Shown piece after piece: positions 61,517 through 64,000 of a stretch of DNA of 64,000 nucleotides. The DNA comes from Rhodopirellula baltica SH 1 (GTDB lineage: Bacteria > Planctomycetota > Planctomycetia > Pirellulales > Pirellulaceae), in the NCBI RefSeq assembly GCF_000196115.1, contig NC_005027.1:1-64000 (forward strand), given 5' to 3'. The position numbers and the translations under genes were made by a program. How positions within the stretch are numbered: position 1 is the stretch's first letter; the number at the start of each line of letters is the position of its first letter. The notes beneath the pieces were generated by a model that had not been told where the DNA came from, did not search any database, and worked only from the letters and a program-made list of their open reading frames with translations.

Positions 61517-61577
61517 AAGCGGTGCCGAACTCTCGAAAACACACTTCGATCACAGATAGCTACGGAAGTGATTCGCG

Positions 61578-64000
61578 ATGAATTTAAGTGATTTGCCTGC
61601 CCGCGAATTGGCCCGCCTCGATGCGGTCTGCTTGGAATATGAATCCTCGCTGCGGCAAGTCGCCGATGGAGAGCCGGCACCCTCGGATTTGACCAGCATT
61701 CAGTCGCTCGTCGAACGTCACGGCGGCGAGCATGCGGATTTGTTGCGTTCTGAATTGGAAGCGATTCGAGCGGAAATCGATGGCGACCTAGGAATTCATG
61801 GCGATTCGGGTGAATTGACCCAGGTTTTGGCCGCTTCCAACGACACGCCGTCTCGGGAGGCGGCTGCGCTGGACACACCAGCGGTTGATGCGATGAAGAT
61901 GGACGATTCATTGCGTTCAACTCCATCGGCGGAAGCACGCGTGAAGAAGGCGTTGGCCAAAGTCGCCAGCGATGGTTCCTCCGATTCGCTGCCGCCACTG
62001 GGCACCGAAATTGGTCCCTACCGGTTGGATGGTGTTTTGGGACGCGGCGGCATGGGCGTCGTGTATCGCGCCACCGACACGAGACTGGAACGCAGCGTCG
62101 CGGTGAAAATGCTGTCGATCGACGGACATCCCAATTTGGTTGAGCGTTTTCAGCGTGAAGCCAAGGCGGTCGCTTCGTTGACGCATCCCAACATTGTTGA
62201 GCTATTCGACGTTGGGGTTCACGAAGGCATGCCGTACGCCGTGATGGAACATCTTCGTGGCGAAACGCTGATGCGACGAATGGAATCACGACGAACCGAT
62301 GTGGCACCGATCACAACGCAAATGGTTCGGTACTGGGGACGGCAATTGGCTGAGGCCTTGGCAACCTCGCACGCGTCCGGTGTGATCCATCGTGATCTCA
62401 AGCCGGAGAACGTGATGCTCGTTGGCCGTCGCAGCGGATCGCCGACGCCTTCGCCCGCCAACAGCAACACGATCAGCGGTCATTCGATAGCGATGCAGTC
62501 ATCCAACGAGACCTCGTTGCCGTCGGTCAAGCTCTTCGACTTTGGATTGTCTCGCGTGGGCCGAGCGGTGTTCGGCCCCGGAGAATCGGATCCGGAGAGT
62601 CAGCATGAGGACGCGGGCAACGACGAGGCCAATGAAGCCAAGACCCGTGCCGGCATGATCTTGGGCACGCCAGGTTACATGGCACCCGAACAGGCTCGCG
62701 GCGAAACCGTCACACCGGCTGCCGATGTGTTTTCGTTGGGTTGCGTGTTGTTCGAAGCTTTCTACGGTCGCCCCGCCTTCACCGGAAAATCACCGGCCAG
62801 TCGCTATGCCGCGGTTCTGGAAAAGACTCCGTTGCCTGATCCAGGCCGTCGTCGCGACGACATCGCCCTGGCCGATTTGATCATGGCGATGATGCGCAAG
62901 GTACCCGCTGAACGTCCGACCGCGGCAACCGTTGTCGCAGCACTCTCGAGCGGTGGCGCGATCTTGCCAGCCAATGACGGCGAGACGTTGGCCACGCCGA
63001 TGGACGGCGCGTCGATGACACAGCCAATTCGCATTGCCGGCGGAGTGTCTCGTCGTCGATTTGTCGAGATGATTGGCGGAAGTTTTGCCGGCGCGTTGGT
63101 TGGTATGTCGGGCTTGAGTGGCAACTGGGCCAAGCTGAACCGGATTCGTTCCATCGGTGTCCTCAGCTTCACGCCCGCGACCCAGGTCGAAACAAAGAAC
63201 GAGGTCGATCCACAGCCGGCCCGTGGACGAATGCTCCAGCGAGGTGAGTTGTTGGCCGGTTTGGTTGCCAATGAACTCAGTCGCTTGGAAGGATTGTCGG
63301 TACCGAAGTATGTGCCGATGACGGCTAGCTTCCCCGATCAGTATCGCGACGCGGCTTCGCGGTTGGAGGTGGACGCGTTGGTGACAGGGACTTTCACAGA
63401 AGCCACCGGTGCTCAGCCTGGTTTCATGGATGTCAACATCCAGATCATTTGCGCCGAAAGCGGCACGCAAATTTGGGGCAAGGTCATACGCACCAGCGGT
63501 GGCGACAATTTGATTGAGCAAAACCATTTGGCTCGGCAAGTTGCCTCGGCGATCAACCGAAGTCTGCTGGAGAATCCACACGAATCACGACCTCGCGATC
63601 CGGGGGCGTTTACCTGTCTGTTGAAAGGACGTACGCAAGCCGACCCAGACAGCATCGATGGGATGCGTTCCGCTCTAAAGTGCTTTGACAGTGCTCTTTC
63701 AGAAGATCCCAATTACGCTCCCGCACACGCGGGAAAAGGGCTGACTTCTCTGACGCTGGCCGGACGGGTCGCGGACGAGGAGGCTCAAGAGCTCATCATC
63801 CAGGCTCAGCGATCAATCGAGAGCGCTTTGGAGTTGGACACTACCAATGTGGAAGCTCGCTTGGCTTCGGCGATGTTGATGTATCAACGGCTCGGCGATC
63901 TGAAACCAGCACGCGACATTTTGTTGGCATTGTCCAAAGAGGCGAATAACTCTTGGCAAGTCTTTCACCAACTCGGTTGGGTTCAGTTGATGCTCTATGA
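61578..64000 (+). CDS. Ser/Thr protein kinase with TolB-like and TPR regions (cut by window end)
   Basis: Begins at ATG 61578 and stays open to the end of the window (807 codons, truncated). A variable N-terminal region (1-150) precedes the kinase: G-loop GRGGMGVVY (155-163), Lys177, HRDLKPEN (271-278), FDFGLSR (Asp321) and GTPGYMAPEQARG (Glu371). A 30-40-residue insert rich in Ser/Pro sits between HRDLKPEN and DFG. A basic segment VSRRRFVEMIGGSFAGALVG near 490 resembles a membrane anchor. After it come a TolB-like IGVLSFTP region (about 505-655) and TPR-like repeats (about 690 on). It follows the ECF sigma gene, and the pair is likely a signalling unit. Confidence 0.9.
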   Translation, partial: MNLSDLPARELARLDAVCLEYESSLRQVADGEPAPSDLTSIQSLVERHGGEHADLLRSELEAIRAEIDGDLGIHGDSGELTQVLAASNDTPSREAAALDTPAVDAMKMDDSLRSTPSAEARVKKALAKVASDGSSDSLPPLGTEIGPYRLDGVLGRGGMGVVYRATDTRLERSVAVKMLSIDGHPNLVERFQREAKAVASLTHPNIVELFDVGVHEGMPYAVMEHLRGETLMRRMESRRTDVAPITTQMVRYWGRQLAEALATSHASGVIHRDLKPENVMLVGRRSGSPTPSPANSNTISGHSIAMQSSNETSLPSVKLFDFGLSRVGRAVFGPGESDPESQHEDAGNDEANEAKTRAGMILGTPGYMAPEQARGETVTPAADVFSLGCVLFEAFYGRPAFTGKSPASRYAAVLEKTPLPDPGRRRDDIALADLIMAMMRKVPAERPTAATVVAALSSGGAILPANDGETLATPMDGASMTQPIRIAGGVSRRRFVEMIGGSFAGALVGMSGLSGNWAKLNRIRSIGVLSFTPATQVETKNEVDPQPARGRMLQRGELLAGLVANELSRLEGLSVPKYVPMTASFPDQYRDAASRLEVDALVTGTFTEATGAQPGFMDVNIQIICAESGTQIWGKVIRTSGGDNLIEQNHLARQVASAINRSLLENPHESRPRDPGAFTCLLKGRTQADPDSIDGMRSALKCFDSALSEDPNYAPAHAGKGLTSLTLAGRVADEEAQELIIQAQRSIESALELDTTNVEARLASAMLMYQRLGDLKPARDILLALSKEANNSWQVFHQLGWVQLMLY

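Overview
The window looks like chromosomal DNA of a planctomycete, most likely Rhodopirellula or a close member of the Pirellulaceae. The grounds are moderate GC content, many secreted proteins with paralogous planctomycete architectures (a dehydrogenase with a PVC-type heme domain, DUF1559 prepilins with an H-x-DG-like C-terminus, an iduronate-2-sulfatase-like sulfatase, PQQ and FG-GAP propellers, PhoD phosphatases, a kinase fused to TolB-like and TPR regions), and short genes whose N-termini read RYxLRTLI or RFTLTQIL. No species call can be made from the sequence alone.

Layout. 0-15 kb: a small lipoprotein, an Asp/Tyr-rich secreted protein, a SWIM/SNF2 helicase, a GH10-like protein without catalytic glutamates, six tandem 182-bp non-coding repeats, a membrane-anchored coiled-coil protein, a large secreted dehydrogenase/cytochrome c protein, two small proteins and tRNA-Arg(UCU). 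15-26 kb: an accessory stretch mostly on the minus strand. It holds an ATP-grasp protein with an unknown partner, an internally deleted IS30-type element with intact inverted repeats and a 3-bp target duplication, a DUF4375-like gene, a SMI1/KNR4 (SUKH) gene broken by an in-frame TAG, a trypsin-like protease, small membrane or lipoproteins, a second gene broken by an in-frame TAA and a PD-(D/E)XK nuclease-like gene. 26-31 kb: a plus-strand run of small secreted and membrane proteins ending in a transglutaminase-like protein, with palindromic intergenic repeats. 31-49 kb: surface and catabolic genes: a HlyD-like protein paired with an alpha-toroid protein, two PhoD phosphatases, an alpha/beta hydrolase, a TIM-barrel isomerase-like protein, a large S9 peptidase, an FG-GAP/PQQ pair and a sulfatase.

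49.3-56.7 kb holds the most coherent system: nine tightly packed minus-strand genes (mostly 1-4 nt start/stop overlaps). They encode a short GspE-type ATPase, three successive GspF-like membrane proteins, four pseudopilin-like proteins (one DUF1559) and a multi-pass membrane protein. A second, larger DUF1559 prepilin is divergent from the operon. This resembles a type II secretion or type IV pilus assembly platform reduced to motor, platform and pseudopilus, with no secretin, no GspC/L/M and no prepilin peptidase in the window.

58-64 kb: a second tandem repeat family (three units of about 170 bp), a YpfJ-type zinc metallopeptidase, then ygfZ overlapping an ECF sigma factor, followed by a Ser/Thr kinase that runs off the window end. 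Several starts were placed downstream of the longest possible reading frame because signal peptides, lipoboxes or overlaps support the later start; these choices are stated in each entry.
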